In this document: in pieces, positions 55,922 through 64,000 of the stretch
Position numbering within the stretch: the first letter of the stretch is position 1
Layout of the letters: each line of letters begins with the position of its first letter
From: Helicobacter sp. 12S02634-8
GTDB taxonomy: Bacteria; Campylobacterota; Campylobacteria; Campylobacterales; Helicobacteraceae
Direction of reading: 5' to 3'
DNA: 64,000 bases
Assembly (NCBI RefSeq): GCF_002272865.1
Contig: NZ_MLAP01000004.1
Coordinates: 1 to 64,000 of the forward strand
Made by a program: the position numbers and the translations under genes
Notes under the pieces: model-generated
Databases searched by the model: none
What the model was told of the DNA's origin: nothing
What the model saw: the letters and a program-made list of their open reading frames with translations, nothing else

Positions 55922-56969
55922 TGTTTTTTGCCCTACGAAGTTTTAAAATCACATCCATTGTCCCTAATTCTGAGCAAGCCCCGCAGCGATAAGAATCAAA
56001 AGGAAAAATACTCTTGCAGCTATGGCAACGGTATTCAAAATCAATCCCACCACGCAAATTCCCCCCTTCTAGCTCCAATACCCGCAATACTTCAAGCTCA
56101 AAAATATCGCATTCTTTGCCATCACGCACATAGCCTTTAGCGCGATAAATATCAAGGACACTCGGAGCATTTTGGAGTAAATCAAAAGGAATCGCCTCTT
56201 TAGGAAACCCCCAAAGCAAATCGATAAAATTTTGCACATCGCCAAGAAGTGCGACTTGCTGCCAAAACAAAGGCAAATTATAAGTTTTCAGATAGGTCAA
56301 TACAAGCTTATGCAATGAAGGGGCTTGATAAAATAAAGCAATGATTTGATGTTCTTTTTGCTCCAAAGAAAGAAAATCTTCATCAATAACCATCATCAGA
56401 TATAAATAATTTTTATGTGCAATGATTTCAGAGCTGATCGTATCACTCCCCACTTCTAGCTCATCAAGACAATCCAAAACCTCTAGCGCCTTTTTATACT
56501 CACCCATACTCTCATAAGTCCGCATCAAATAAGAAAGCACGCCTGAATTTCTCGGATAGCTTTTTAAGATTTCGATAAAAATATTTTTTGCCCTTTGCAA
56601 AAAGCCTGCGTCAAAATAAGTAACTCCCAAAGCCTCTAAAATGGGGATTTTGTCTTTGGATTCGCTGGTTTTTTCTAAAATACTCAAATAAATGCGGATA
56701 GCCTGCTCACTATCCCCGCTTTTAGCATAAGTCTGGGCTAAAAACATCAAAGTAGGCACAGGGTTATGCGCTAAGGACAAAAACTCCATGACCCCATCAG
56801 AAAGCCCTGTGTATTCATAGGATTTAGCGAGATTTTTTAGAGATTGGGAACGTTTTTTGGATCGATAGCGATTGCGGCTATAATCTGCTAAGGCTACAAT
56901 AGCGATGATAGCGACTAAAATCGTGATACCAAATAATGGATCTCTGTAAATAAAAGCAATATCTTTCAA
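55908..56969 (-). CDS. LapB/YciM-like TPR protein with N-terminal anchor and C-terminal zinc ribbon
   Basis: 353 residues. One membrane helix near the N-terminus (FGITILVAIIAIVALAD), then a solenoid of tetratricopeptide-like helices (for example MFLAQTYAKSGDSEQAIRIY, YFDAGFLQRAKNIFIEIL, LMRTYESMGEYKKALEVL), and a C-terminal rubredoxin-like knuckle, YRCHSCKSI with YRCGACSEL. This three-part plan is that of E. coli LapB, which steers LpxC turnover to balance LPS synthesis. Overall similarity is low and the LapB role is inferred from architecture. Confidence 0.7.
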   Translation of the reverse strand: MKDIAFIYRDPLFGITILVAIIAIVALADYSRNRYRSKKRSQSLKNLAKSYEYTGLSDGVMEFLSLAHNPVPTLMFLAQTYAKSGDSEQAIRIYLSILEKTSESKDKIPILEALGVTYFDAGFLQRAKNIFIEILKSYPRNSGVLSYLMRTYESMGEYKKALEVLDCLDELEVGSDTISSEIIAHKNYLYLMMVIDEDFLSLEQKEHQIIALFYQAPSLHKLVLTYLKTYNLPLFWQQVALLGDVQNFIDLLWGFPKEAIPFDLLQNAPSVLDIYRAKGYVRDGKECDIFELEVLRVLELEGGNLRGGIDFEYRCHSCKSIFPFDSYRCGACSELGTMDVILKLRRAKNNEIH

Positions 56970-56970
56970 T

Positions 56971-57954
56971 TTATTCTCTTATGATGTTGATTTTTGCCTT
57001 GATCCTTATCTTTTCAAAATACTCATCTAATATCCTTTCTTGGGAGCTTTCGACTAATTTTTGGGCGATAAAATTTTTGGCTTGCTCAAAAGGTATTTGA
57101 GCCTCTCCGACCTTGTCTTTGATGAAAAACGATACATAGCTCCCCTCCCCTGCGTTCAAAATGGGAGTAAAATTGCTTTTTGGGGTTTGGATAAAGACTT
57201 GAGCGACTTGAGGGTTTAGGGAATCTAAAGAGATTTTTTCTTCTCCAGTATCCACTCCTGTGATTTTCATCATCGGATTTTGGATTGCCTTCTTGAGGGC
57301 TTCGGGGTCTTTGGATACATAGCGGATTGTATGGACTTCTTTGGGGATAGTGAATTCTTCTTTGTGCTTGTCATAATAAGTGCGCATCTCGCTCTCGCCT
57401 GCTGTATTCACACTTGAAAGCAAGACATTTCTTAAAAGCTCTTGTGTTTCTATTTGTTCTTTGAGATCATCTTTGTATTTTGTGTAGTTGATACCTTGAT
57501 TCATCAAAGCACTCATAAAACTATCACGATCCATGCCATTATGCTTGGCGATATTTTCTATTTCTTGCTCGACTCTAGCATCATCGACTTGGATATGCAG
57601 ACGCTTGATTTCTTGGGCTTTGAGGGCTTGTGCAATCAAAATATCAATGGCTTTTTGCTTAGAAACTTTAGAATTTTTTTCCATTTGCTGGATCTGATAG
57701 AGCGTGATCGGATCGCCATTAACGGTGATAGCTATGCCCGCGATGATATTTGAGTCTTCTCTTTTATCCCCTTGCTTTTTGGGTGCTTGGGCGTTCTGTG
57801 TTCCCTTTGTGCTATTTGCGCCATTTGTTTGCTTTGCGCCATTTGTGCTTTTGGTTGCTTGGATTCCCTTGGGGTTTTGGGGGGTATTTTGGGCTTGCAA
57901 GAAAGCTAAAAAACAGACACAGAAGAGAAAAAGGCTAAAAAAATTCTTTCCCAA
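56971..57954 (-). CDS. SurA-like periplasmic chaperone / peptidyl-prolyl isomerase
   Basis: 327 residues. Signal peptide (GKNFFSLFLFCVCFLAFLQA), a low-complexity Asn/Thr/Lys linker (NGANSTKGTQNAQAPKKQGD), then a SurA N-domain (IAGIAITVNGDPITLYQIQQ and the following helices) and a reduced parvulin-like region (about 195-300). It probably chaperones outer-membrane proteins. Start TTG at 57954 with AAAGGA 5-6 bases upstream. One base separates it from the LapB-like gene. Confidence 0.8.
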   Translation of the reverse strand: MGKNFFSLFLFCVCFLAFLQAQNTPQNPKGIQATKSTNGAKQTNGANSTKGTQNAQAPKKQGDKREDSNIIAGIAITVNGDPITLYQIQQMEKNSKVSKQKAIDILIAQALKAQEIKRLHIQVDDARVEQEIENIAKHNGMDRDSFMSALMNQGINYTKYKDDLKEQIETQELLRNVLLSSVNTAGESEMRTYYDKHKEEFTIPKEVHTIRYVSKDPEALKKAIQNPMMKITGVDTGEEKISLDSLNPQVAQVFIQTPKSNFTPILNAGEGSYVSFFIKDKVGEAQIPFEQAKNFIAQKLVESSQERILDEYFEKIRIKAKINIIRE

Positions 57955-58055
57955 ATCGTTCCTTTTTGAAATAATCCCATTTTAACATTAAAAAGCTGTA
58001 AAAATAGTATTTTTTCAGCTACAATCTGTGTCTTAAAATACAATCCTTTGGGCAA

Positions 58056-59222
58056 ATGATGAAATTCGATTCTTCCAACAAAGCCATTTTAGCTTTAAGT
58101 CTGAGTTCTTTTTGTATGGGTGTGACTGAATTTATCGTCGCAGGTATTCTACCTGATATTGCCAAATATTTCCACACCACACAGCCCATCGCAGGATGGC
58201 TTGTGACCTTATATGCCATTGGCGTTGTCATCGGTGCACCTATTTTGACAATCCCTTTAAGTGGGCTAGACCGCAAGCGCCAACTCCTCATCAATCTAGG
58301 TATCTTTGCGCTGGCTAATCTTGTCATTGCTTTGAGTGCATATTTTTATCTCACATTATTTGCCCGATTAATCGCAGGCTTCATGCACGGGGTGTTTTTT
58401 GTCATTGCTACCATCACAGCCGTCAAAGTCGCTAAAGCAGGCAAGCAAACCCAAGCATTAGCCCTGATGGTTTCAGGACTCACTGTTGCTTTGGTGACAG
58501 GTGTGCCTTTGGGGACTTTTGTGGGGCAGATTTTTGGCTTTCAAGCAGTATTTTTCTTGATTTTTATCTTGACAAGTATCGCTTTTATCAGCGTTCTCAT
58601 CATCATGCCAAACAACCTTGCTGGCTCAAAAACTAAAATCAAATATCTCCTCTTTGCCCTAAAAGTCCCTCAAATGCTGAAAGTCTATGTGATCACAATC
58701 TGCACTTGTGGGGCGGCCTTTGTGCTATATACTTATATCGCTGATATGCTTTTAAATGTGAGTGGATTTGAGAAAAAATCTATCGGGCTCATCTTGCTTT
58801 TGTATGGCATTTGTGCGATTATAGGCAATCTCATTGGAGGCAAGCTCGCAGATACCAAGGGCTCGATCATGGCTCTGCGCTTGATTTTGCTCGGTCAAGT
58901 CGTTGTCTATGCATTGGTCGCTTTGAGTGCATATCACCCCATCACAGCCATCATCAACCTATGTGCGATGGGATTTTTTAGCTTTGGGGGTATCTCGCCT
59001 TTAAAGAGCCTTGCAATGATGAGTGCTGCAAAATACACGCCTGATTTTATGGATAGCTCCATTAGTATCAATGAGGGGGCGTTCAATGTAGGCATTGCTC
59101 TGGCTTCCTTTATTGGCGGGGTGGTGTTTGCACATTTGGGGATTGTATTCAATCCGATTTTTGCCTCGCTTTTTGCCTTGCCTGCCTTTGTGATTGTATT
59201 AAAAAGCTCTAAGATTATCTAA
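58056..59222 (+). CDS. MFS efflux transporter (DHA1, SotB/AraJ-like)
   Basis: 388 residues, twelve helices. SLSSFCMGVTEFIVAGILPD, GAPILTIPLSGLDRKRQLL, ARLIAGFMHGVFFVIATITA and GLTVALVTGVPLGTFVGQI are the family's conserved segments. Relatives export sugars, arabinose, purines or drugs; the substrate is open. rmuC follows 9 bases after the stop. Confidence 0.88.
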   Translation: MMKFDSSNKAILALSLSSFCMGVTEFIVAGILPDIAKYFHTTQPIAGWLVTLYAIGVVIGAPILTIPLSGLDRKRQLLINLGIFALANLVIALSAYFYLTLFARLIAGFMHGVFFVIATITAVKVAKAGKQTQALALMVSGLTVALVTGVPLGTFVGQIFGFQAVFFLIFILTSIAFISVLIIMPNNLAGSKTKIKYLLFALKVPQMLKVYVITICTCGAAFVLYTYIADMLLNVSGFEKKSIGLILLLYGICAIIGNLIGGKLADTKGSIMALRLILLGQVVVYALVALSAYHPITAIINLCAMGFFSFGGISPLKSLAMMSAAKYTPDFMDSSISINEGAFNVGIALASFIGGVVFAHLGIVFNPIFASLFALPAFVIVLKSSKII

Positions 59223-59231
59223 AAAGGGGAT

Positions 59232-60458
59232 ATGAAAGTTATGTTGCTGATTGTTGTATGCGTGATTTTATTGATTGGTGTGATTGTTTTAGGTTTTTGT
59301 CTAGCTTCTTATAAACTCAAGCTCTCTAAGCTCAGCTATGCACTCCAAGCACAAGAAGACAAATACCAAAATCAAGAAAAATATTATCAACAACGACTTT
59401 TAGACGAAGAGGCAAAATTAACCTCTTTCAAACAAGAGCTTGCAAATACTGAAACTATCAAAAAAAACCTCAAGCTAGAGTTTGAAAACTTGAGTCAAAA
59501 AATCCTCGAACACAAAGCCCAAGATTTTCAACACTCCCAAACAAAGACTCTAGCCCCTTTGCAAAAAGATATTCAAGACTTCAAAAACGCCTTTGAAATG
59601 CTCAAAAACAATCAAATCAAAGAAAGCTCTGGCCTGCGCACAGAAATCAAGCTCCTCAGAGATCTCAATGAAACTATCTCCAAAGAAGCCGCTAATCTCA
59701 CTAAAGCGCTCAAAGGCGAGAGCAAAACTCGGGGGAATTGGGGTGAGATGATCTTAGAGTCAATGCTAGAAAAAAACGGCTTTATCGAAGGGCAAAACTA
59801 CCACAAACAAGTCCAGCTCACAGATGAAAACTCCAACCGACGACTTCAGCCTGATATCATCGTCGCGCTCCCTGATAAACGCAATGTTGTCATTGATTCT
59901 AAGCTCAATCTCATTGCTTATGATGCCTTGAGTGCTGCAGAAACAAAAGAAGAAGCAGAAAAACATCTCAAAACACTCATCAATCACATGGACGCGCACG
60001 CCAAAGAACTTGGAGAGAAAAAATACCACCTCCTCACGCAAGAAGCAAGCTTGGATTTTACGATTATGTTTGTGCCCATTGAGGGGGCATTTATCGAGGC
60101 AATGCGTGCAGATACTGAGCTATTCAACAGAGCTTATGAACGTAGAGTCGTGATCACTTCCCCTAGCACTTTGATGTCGATTTTGATGACAATCCATAAT
60201 CTATGGAAAAATGAGCAAACAGACAAAGATTACAGAAATATCATCGGGCGTTTGGATAAGCTCAAAGATAAAATCACAACATTTTGTGGGTATATGAACG
60301 ACATAGGCTCTGGTATCTCTACGCTCCAGCAACGTTACGACAAGGCCAATAAAACACTCCAAGAGGGTCGAGGAAATATCAAACACCAAATCCAAACAAT
60401 CAAAAATATCTCCACAGACACACAAGACCTCTTAGAATCTAGCGATCCAACGACCTAA
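59232..60458 (+). CDS. rmuC: RmuC family DNA recombination limiting protein
   Basis: 408 residues: an N-terminal membrane anchor (LLIVVCVILLIGVIVLGFCL), a long coiled coil (about 30-130) and the RmuC domain, with KTRGNWGEMILESMLEKNGF, PDIIVALPDKRNVVIDSKL and LDFTIMFVPIEGAFIEAM. The conserved DSK-type acidic/lysine core suggests a PD-(D/E)XK nuclease-like fold. RmuC restrains inversion-type rearrangements. Co-transcribed with the preceding MFS gene. Confidence 0.93.
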   Translation: MKVMLLIVVCVILLIGVIVLGFCLASYKLKLSKLSYALQAQEDKYQNQEKYYQQRLLDEEAKLTSFKQELANTETIKKNLKLEFENLSQKILEHKAQDFQHSQTKTLAPLQKDIQDFKNAFEMLKNNQIKESSGLRTEIKLLRDLNETISKEAANLTKALKGESKTRGNWGEMILESMLEKNGFIEGQNYHKQVQLTDENSNRRLQPDIIVALPDKRNVVIDSKLNLIAYDALSAAETKEEAEKHLKTLINHMDAHAKELGEKKYHLLTQEASLDFTIMFVPIEGAFIEAMRADTELFNRAYERRVVITSPSTLMSILMTIHNLWKNEQTDKDYRNIIGRLDKLKDKITTFCGYMNDIGSGISTLQQRYDKANKTLQEGRGNIKHQIQTIKNISTDTQDLLESSDPTT

Positions 60459-60464
60459 AACAAA

Positions 60465-61340
60465 CTAGAATAAATAAGTGTAGCTGATGGATATTTCTTT
60501 ATTTCTATAAATATCAAAATTCTGCCTTAAAAGCTGCTGCTTCCATACATCTGTATCCCCATAATCGTGCCAACTCTGTGCATTGAGCTTGTAATAGGGG
60601 ATTTTGATATCGACATTGATACGATTGTGTCTGCCAAAATAAACCGAACTCCCCAACTTAGCAAACACCCCACTCCCTGAGGCAAAAAATTTCTCATATT
60701 CACCACTGCTCTGATTGTGCCAAGAATTACTCCTTAACATCGCATATTCCACCCCACCACCTGCAAAAACCCCCACCTTAAAATCAGGCATTTTTTCCCA
60801 AAAAAGCTTACGGATCATCACATCAATCGGGAGATTCAAGAAAAAATCAAGCCCCACGCCATAGCTCATCCAAATCCCATTAGAAAACAAAAAATCTTGC
60901 GGCTTTGGCACGGGCTTCATCGGCACTTTTCCGATAGTAGGAGGGACATCAGGAGTATTGGGATTATAGCTTGTGATGGTAGTAAACTCCTTATCCCGTG
61001 CGCTTTGTTCTTGCACGCTCCCAGCTATCAAGCTCCCCAAAGAAGCATTAGCATACTGCACACTCCCATAGACCCGCACTCCTATGATACTATAAGGGTC
61101 AAAAGACACTTCATCACCGATACTGAGCGTAAAAGAATGCCCCTTACCCCCGCTATAACTCCCGCTCGTCTTATTCCCAATGCAAGTCCCCCCTGCACAA
61201 CTGCTATTGTCTTTAGTAGTTTGCTGCCAAAAATCAGTCTGGTATCTCGCTCCAAGCCCCCCACCAAAGCTTGTGAATAGAGTATTTTGCACGGCAAAAA
61301 GAGGTAAAATCATTACACCTAAAATCAAAAATCTCATCAC
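60465..61340 (-). CDS. Helicobacter outer-membrane protein (Hop/Hor-like barrel)
   Basis: 291 residues. Signal peptide (RFLILGVMILPLFAV), a variable exposed part with a disulfide-like pair (SSCAGGTCIGN) and a proline-rich stretch (PDVPPTIGKVPMKPVPKPQD), then beta strands ending ISISYTYLF. The terminal aromatic strand is the Hop-type outer-membrane signal. The function may be adhesin or porin; it is shorter than classical Hops. The dusB gene is 9 bases upstream on the same strand. Confidence 0.78.
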   Translation of the reverse strand: MMRFLILGVMILPLFAVQNTLFTSFGGGLGARYQTDFWQQTTKDNSSCAGGTCIGNKTSGSYSGGKGHSFTLSIGDEVSFDPYSIIGVRVYGSVQYANASLGSLIAGSVQEQSARDKEFTTITSYNPNTPDVPPTIGKVPMKPVPKPQDFLFSNGIWMSYGVGLDFFLNLPIDVMIRKLFWEKMPDFKVGVFAGGGVEYAMLRSNSWHNQSSGEYEKFFASGSGVFAKLGSSVYFGRHNRINVDIKIPYYKLNAQSWHDYGDTDVWKQQLLRQNFDIYRNKEISISYTYLF

Positions 61341-61349
61341 AACCCCTCT

Positions 61350-62336
61350 TTACATACTTTTTTTATTCAATGTGACCAACAATGGCAAATCGCTCACAAC
61401 AGCACTATCATCAAAAAACCTCTCAATGCTCTCTCGCATTGTATGCACAGAAGTCATTGCATTGACCTCTGTGCGGAATGTGCTCGCCTCACTATGACCC
61501 TTAGCATAGGCGTGTAGATTTTTACGAAACATCACCACACCCCGAGGACCATAAAAATCCACCATCGCATCAAAATGCTCCAACACAAGCTCTTTTTTGA
61601 CTACAGCAGGGAGTTCAGTGGTATTATTTTTAATCTGCCAGAATATCCACGGACTACTCAAGGCCGCCCTGCCTATCATCACGCCATTAGCACCTGTGAA
61701 ATCTAAAACTTCTTTGGCCTTTTGGGCATCAGTGATCTCGCCATTAGCAATCAATGGGGCTTTGAGGATTTGCTTCATCTCTTGGATACTTTGATAATCG
61801 ATCCTGTCTTTTTTATAGCCATCGCTCCTTGTGCGGCCGTGGACTACAGCAAAATCAATGGGAGCGTCATTGAGTGCGTGGGCGATTTCATGGGGGATTT
61901 TTTTATCAAATCCGAGTCTGACTTTCACGCTCGTATAGGGCTTGTTGGTATTGTCTTTGATGAGTGTGAGGAGCTTGACTAGGTGCTTGAGATCTTTCAA
62001 AAGCCCACTTCCATTGCCGTGATTAGCGACCTTTGGTGCAGGACAACCACAATTAAAATCGATAATATCAATGCCATCTATGGGGTTGAGCACATCAATA
62101 GCTCTTTTGAGTATGTCTTCTTTAGAGCCAGATATTTGGACAGAATAGGGATTTTCTTGGGGAGATTTTTCTACCATTTTTTGGGTTTTAGCGTTAGCAT
62201 AAACAAGTGCGTGCGAGCTTATCATCTCACTCACGGTGATATCTACGCCAAACTTTTTGACCACACTCCGAAATGGCAAGTCTGTATAGCCAGCCAATGG
62301 GGCTAACATCAATAAATTATTAAAATCTATATTCAT
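61350..62336 (-). CDS. tRNA-dihydrouridine synthase (DusB-like)
   Basis: 328 residues, FMN-dependent TIM barrel that reduces uridines in tRNA D-loops. NLLMLAPLAGYTDLPFRSVV, FNCGCPAPKV with the catalytic cysteine, VKVRLGF, VHGRTRSDGYKK and IGRAALSSPWIFW are family marks. ATG 62336 (MNIDFNNLLMLAPLAGYTD) has AAGGCAG upstream; the longer frame to 62519 would add 61 hydrophobic residues from AT-rich intergenic DNA and is rejected. Divergent from the PepSY gene. Confidence 0.93.
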   Translation of the reverse strand: MNIDFNNLLMLAPLAGYTDLPFRSVVKKFGVDITVSEMISSHALVYANAKTQKMVEKSPQENPYSVQISGSKEDILKRAIDVLNPIDGIDIIDFNCGCPAPKVANHGNGSGLLKDLKHLVKLLTLIKDNTNKPYTSVKVRLGFDKKIPHEIAHALNDAPIDFAVVHGRTRSDGYKKDRIDYQSIQEMKQILKAPLIANGEITDAQKAKEVLDFTGANGVMIGRAALSSPWIFWQIKNNTTELPAVVKKELVLEHFDAMVDFYGPRGVVMFRKNLHAYAKGHSEASTFRTEVNAMTSVHTMRESIERFFDDSAVVSDLPLLVTLNKKSM

Positions 62337-62456
62337 TTTCTGCCTTGATTTTCTTACAAGAATTATAACACATTTGATTTTTATCAAAATGATGTTATAT
62401 GCAAATGGCAACAAAATCTCTAAAGCAAGGTTTAATAATCTTTTAATTAGAATAAA

Positions 62457-62469
62457 AATAATTATTATT
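62457..62469. promoter_or_regulatory. Fur-box-like palindrome upstream of the PepSY gene
   Basis: AATAATTATTATT, set in a longer A/T run (62451-62478), resembles Helicobacter Fur operators. It lies 24 bases before the PepSY ATG and about 120 bases upstream of dusB. AAAAGGTATCGATA is the ribosome site of the downstream gene. Confidence 0.45.
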
Positions 62470-62492
62470 TTAATATTTAAAAGGTATCGATA

Positions 62493-63035
62493 ATGAAAAA
62501 ATTTATGCGCCAATTCCATATGTATGCAACAATTCTATTCCTCCCTGTAGCATTGCTTTATGCCCTAACGGGGATTTTGGCTTTGTTTGAATATGAGGGC
62601 GATCTGCGTATCATACCCGATCAGATCAAATACTCCAAAAAGCCCGATATCTTAGAATCTGAAATGATAGCCTTGAAATATTTAGAAGAAAAACATCTCT
62701 TATTCCCCAATTATTCTTTTCAAGTCATCAAAAATGGCAATGGCATTGCAATCGGTGGCTTAGCCCATCAAGTTATTTTTATCTTTGGCAATGGGGCTTT
62801 TAATGTCTTTCAAATCGAACGCAAGGGAGTGATTGCTTATCTGATGGCTTTGCATTTTGGTCAAGGGAAGTGGTATTTTGATGCTTTGGGTATCGCGTTT
62901 GGGGTTTGTTTGGGGCTGTTTTATTTGAGTGGGCTATTGATGATCCATACCACCAAACACAAAACCCCGCTGATTTTTACTTTTATCTTAGGGTGCTTAG
63001 TGAGCGTGGTGATGGGGTATTTGAGTGGGCATTAG
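62493..63035 (+). CDS. PepSY-associated membrane protein (small, iron-linked type)
   Basis: 180 residues. An N-terminal helix (QFHMYATILFLPVALLYALT) with GILALFEYEGDL, a periplasmic PepSY-like domain of about 85 residues, then two C-terminal helices (LGIAFGVCLGLFYLSGLLMI, TFILGCLVSVVMGYL) and histidines near the membrane (HMY, HFGQGKWYFD, HTTKHK). Short PepSY-TM proteins often accompany siderophore or haem uptake and may reduce iron at the membrane. The Fur-like site upstream agrees. The precise role is unknown. Confidence 0.75.
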   Translation: MKKFMRQFHMYATILFLPVALLYALTGILALFEYEGDLRIIPDQIKYSKKPDILESEMIALKYLEEKHLLFPNYSFQVIKNGNGIAIGGLAHQVIFIFGNGAFNVFQIERKGVIAYLMALHFGQGKWYFDALGIAFGVCLGLFYLSGLLMIHTTKHKTPLIFTFILGCLVSVVMGYLSGH

Positions 63036-63036
63036 C

Positions 63037-63860
63037 CTAAAAAACAATCTGATAACTCAATAAGCCTGCTGCTAAAGACTTTTCAAAGGAGTATTCTTCA
63101 AGCCTACCAACAACACCCATTGCTCCTAATTCAATCCGAGAACGACCAAAGGCCAAGCTCACCCCAAAAGGAACTTTCACAATGCCCAATCTTTTGATAG
63201 TAACAACATAGCTATAGAATTGATCCTCAGTCCATAAAACCCCAATTCCTGTGCCGACATAAACCCCTAAAGCAATCTTACCCAAAGGGATTTGGAATAA
63301 CAAATCACCATTGAGACCAATATTTCCCCCGCCCATAAAGCCCCCATCAAAATACAATCTCCCTCCAAAAAAATCACTCCACATCTTTTGCCAACCCAAT
63401 TTTATCAAAGCTACACCGCCCTCTTTGGTGCTAAAGGGAATTTTAGAAATTGAATTTGTTTCTGAAGAGCCACCCAAACTAAAGCCGATAAAAGCACCTG
63501 ATTGTTTGTCTTTGAGCGTTTGTGAGGTTTTTAAATGGTCTTGAAAATTATTTTGCGTTGTATCATCACTGCTTTTTGATTTTGCAGGCGAAGTTGGATA
63601 GACTTTTTGAGGTGTTTCTAAAGTCTCTTTAGATTGGGATTTTTCTGAAATTTTTAAAAGATTATCAGCGTATTGTTTTTGGAGCGTTTTGATTTGCTTT
63701 TGGAGTTCAGAGTGCTTTTTAAGTGAATCTTCATCATCATAGATACCTTGTAAGGTCTGAATCTGTGAAAGAATTTCACGATTTTGTTTCTCTAAATCAT
63801 TAGCAACTAAATGATACCCCTCCCCCCTACCAATAGAAAACTCAAGATTAGCTTTTTCAT
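63037..63860 (-). pseudogene. Frameshifted outer-membrane/coiled-coil protein with a G-run in the signal sequence
   Basis: From ATG 63860 (AAAGGGT upstream) a signal peptide KKLILSFLLVGG leads into a G run and then a TAG at about 63809. One base out of frame, the sense continues uninterrupted to 63037: EGYHLVANDLEKQN, a coiled coil (EILSQIQTLQGIYDDEDSLK and following), a Ser/Lys/Thr linker, and a barrel starting GAFIGFSLGGSSETNS and ending LLSYQIVF. Adding one G to the G6 tract (63822-63827) joins the halves perfectly. It is either a phase-off variant, a fresh mutation or a sequence error. Function unknown; surface-exposed outer-membrane protein likely. Confidence 0.7.
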
Positions 63861-63892
63861 CATTACCCTTTATTTAAAATTAAAAGCCTATT

Positions 63893-64000
63893 TTATCGGA
63901 TTTTAAATCGCAATTCAAGAATCACAGCCATTTGTCCCATGGATAAACTATCGATCAATTTGATTGAATAAAATTTTTGATACAAGCCATCAAAGCTTCT
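63893..64000 (-). CDS. C-terminal end of an unidentified protein (5' part beyond the window)
   Basis: The last 35 codons of a minus-strand gene, ending MGQMAVILELRFKIR followed by TAA at 63895-63893. The frame is open to the window edge. It is 33 bases upstream of the frameshifted outer-membrane gene on the same strand, so the two may share a transcript. Too short to identify. Confidence 0.45.
   Translation of the reverse strand, partial: RSFDGLYQKFYSIKLIDSLSMGQMAVILELRFKIR

Noticed and set aside
61350..62519. Longer dusB with a 61-residue N-terminal extension
   Set aside because: The extra part reads AT-rich intergenic DNA including the Fur-like site and overlaps the divergent PepSY gene; a normal Dus start is at 62336.
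1..64000. Search for a CRISPR array in the window
   Set aside because: No set of regularly spaced 30-36 base repeats was seen. Only a single repeat-like sequence occurs at 3889-3924. The array is expected left of base 1 beyond cas1/cas2.

Overview
The window is AT-rich DNA from an epsilonproteobacterium, almost certainly a Helicobacter. Several gene runs match the order I recall from H. pylori: rodA, an RluA-type synthase, an FN3 lipoprotein, trmB, ftsE, ftsX, an EnvC-like gene, flaG, fliD, fliS; then can, kdsA, ribH, nusB next to pyrF and panC; then glpC-like, hemN, DUF2603, aroC, rnc, rnhA, a TPR gene and a SurA-like gene. Features that, as far as I know, H. pylori lacks (type II-C Cas9, selenocysteine machinery, ornithine carbamoyltransferase) suggest an enterohepatic-type species. 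The species itself cannot be named from this sequence.

Layout. 1-3.9 kb: cas1 (cut by the left edge) and a complete type II-C cas9 on the minus strand, preceded by one repeat-like sequence. 3.9-4.95 kb: a gene-poor island with a frameshifted phage-tail-like fragment and a dispersed intergenic repeat that recurs, inverted, near 25.7-26.0 kb. 4.95-7.3 kb: ABC-F ATPase and DUF815 ATPase. 7.4-11.8 kb: a selenocysteine locus (selA, selB and a cysteine-desulfurase-like gene without its PLP lysine), divergent from tRNA-Sec. 12-22.5 kb: cell elongation, division and flagellar cap genes. 22.5-27.6 kb: PLP-binding protein, UbiD-type decarboxylase, small outer-membrane protein, repeat copy, ccoG. 27.9-32.9 kb: a giant VacA-like autotransporter with an internal duplication. 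33-42.6 kb: MFS carrier, the can-kdsA-ribH-nusB operon, DedA, pyrF, panC, an OprD/Hof-like porin, feoB. 42.7-43.1 kb: four tRNAs (Pro, His, Arg, Arg). 43.2-49.2 kb: small secreted protein, MATE pump, NhaC-like antiporter, agmatine-pathway amidase, an ultra-acidic micro-protein, tcdA and a metal-type binding protein. 49.2-58 kb: glpC-like, hemN, DUF2603, argF, aroC, rnc, rnhA, LapB-like and SurA-like genes. 58-64 kb: MFS, rmuC, outer-membrane protein, dusB, PepSY protein, and a frameshifted surface protein at a G-run.

Most genes form tight, often overlapping operons. Iron appears as a theme: feoB and the PepSY gene both sit behind AT-rich palindromes resembling Helicobacter Fur boxes, alongside ccoG, a FecB-type binding protein and hemN. 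The points that most deserve a second look are the lysine-less NifS-like protein in the selenocysteine operon, rodA ending inside a tRNA gene, the ultra-acidic 60-residue protein, the dispersed repeat, and the repeat-like sequence upstream of cas9.
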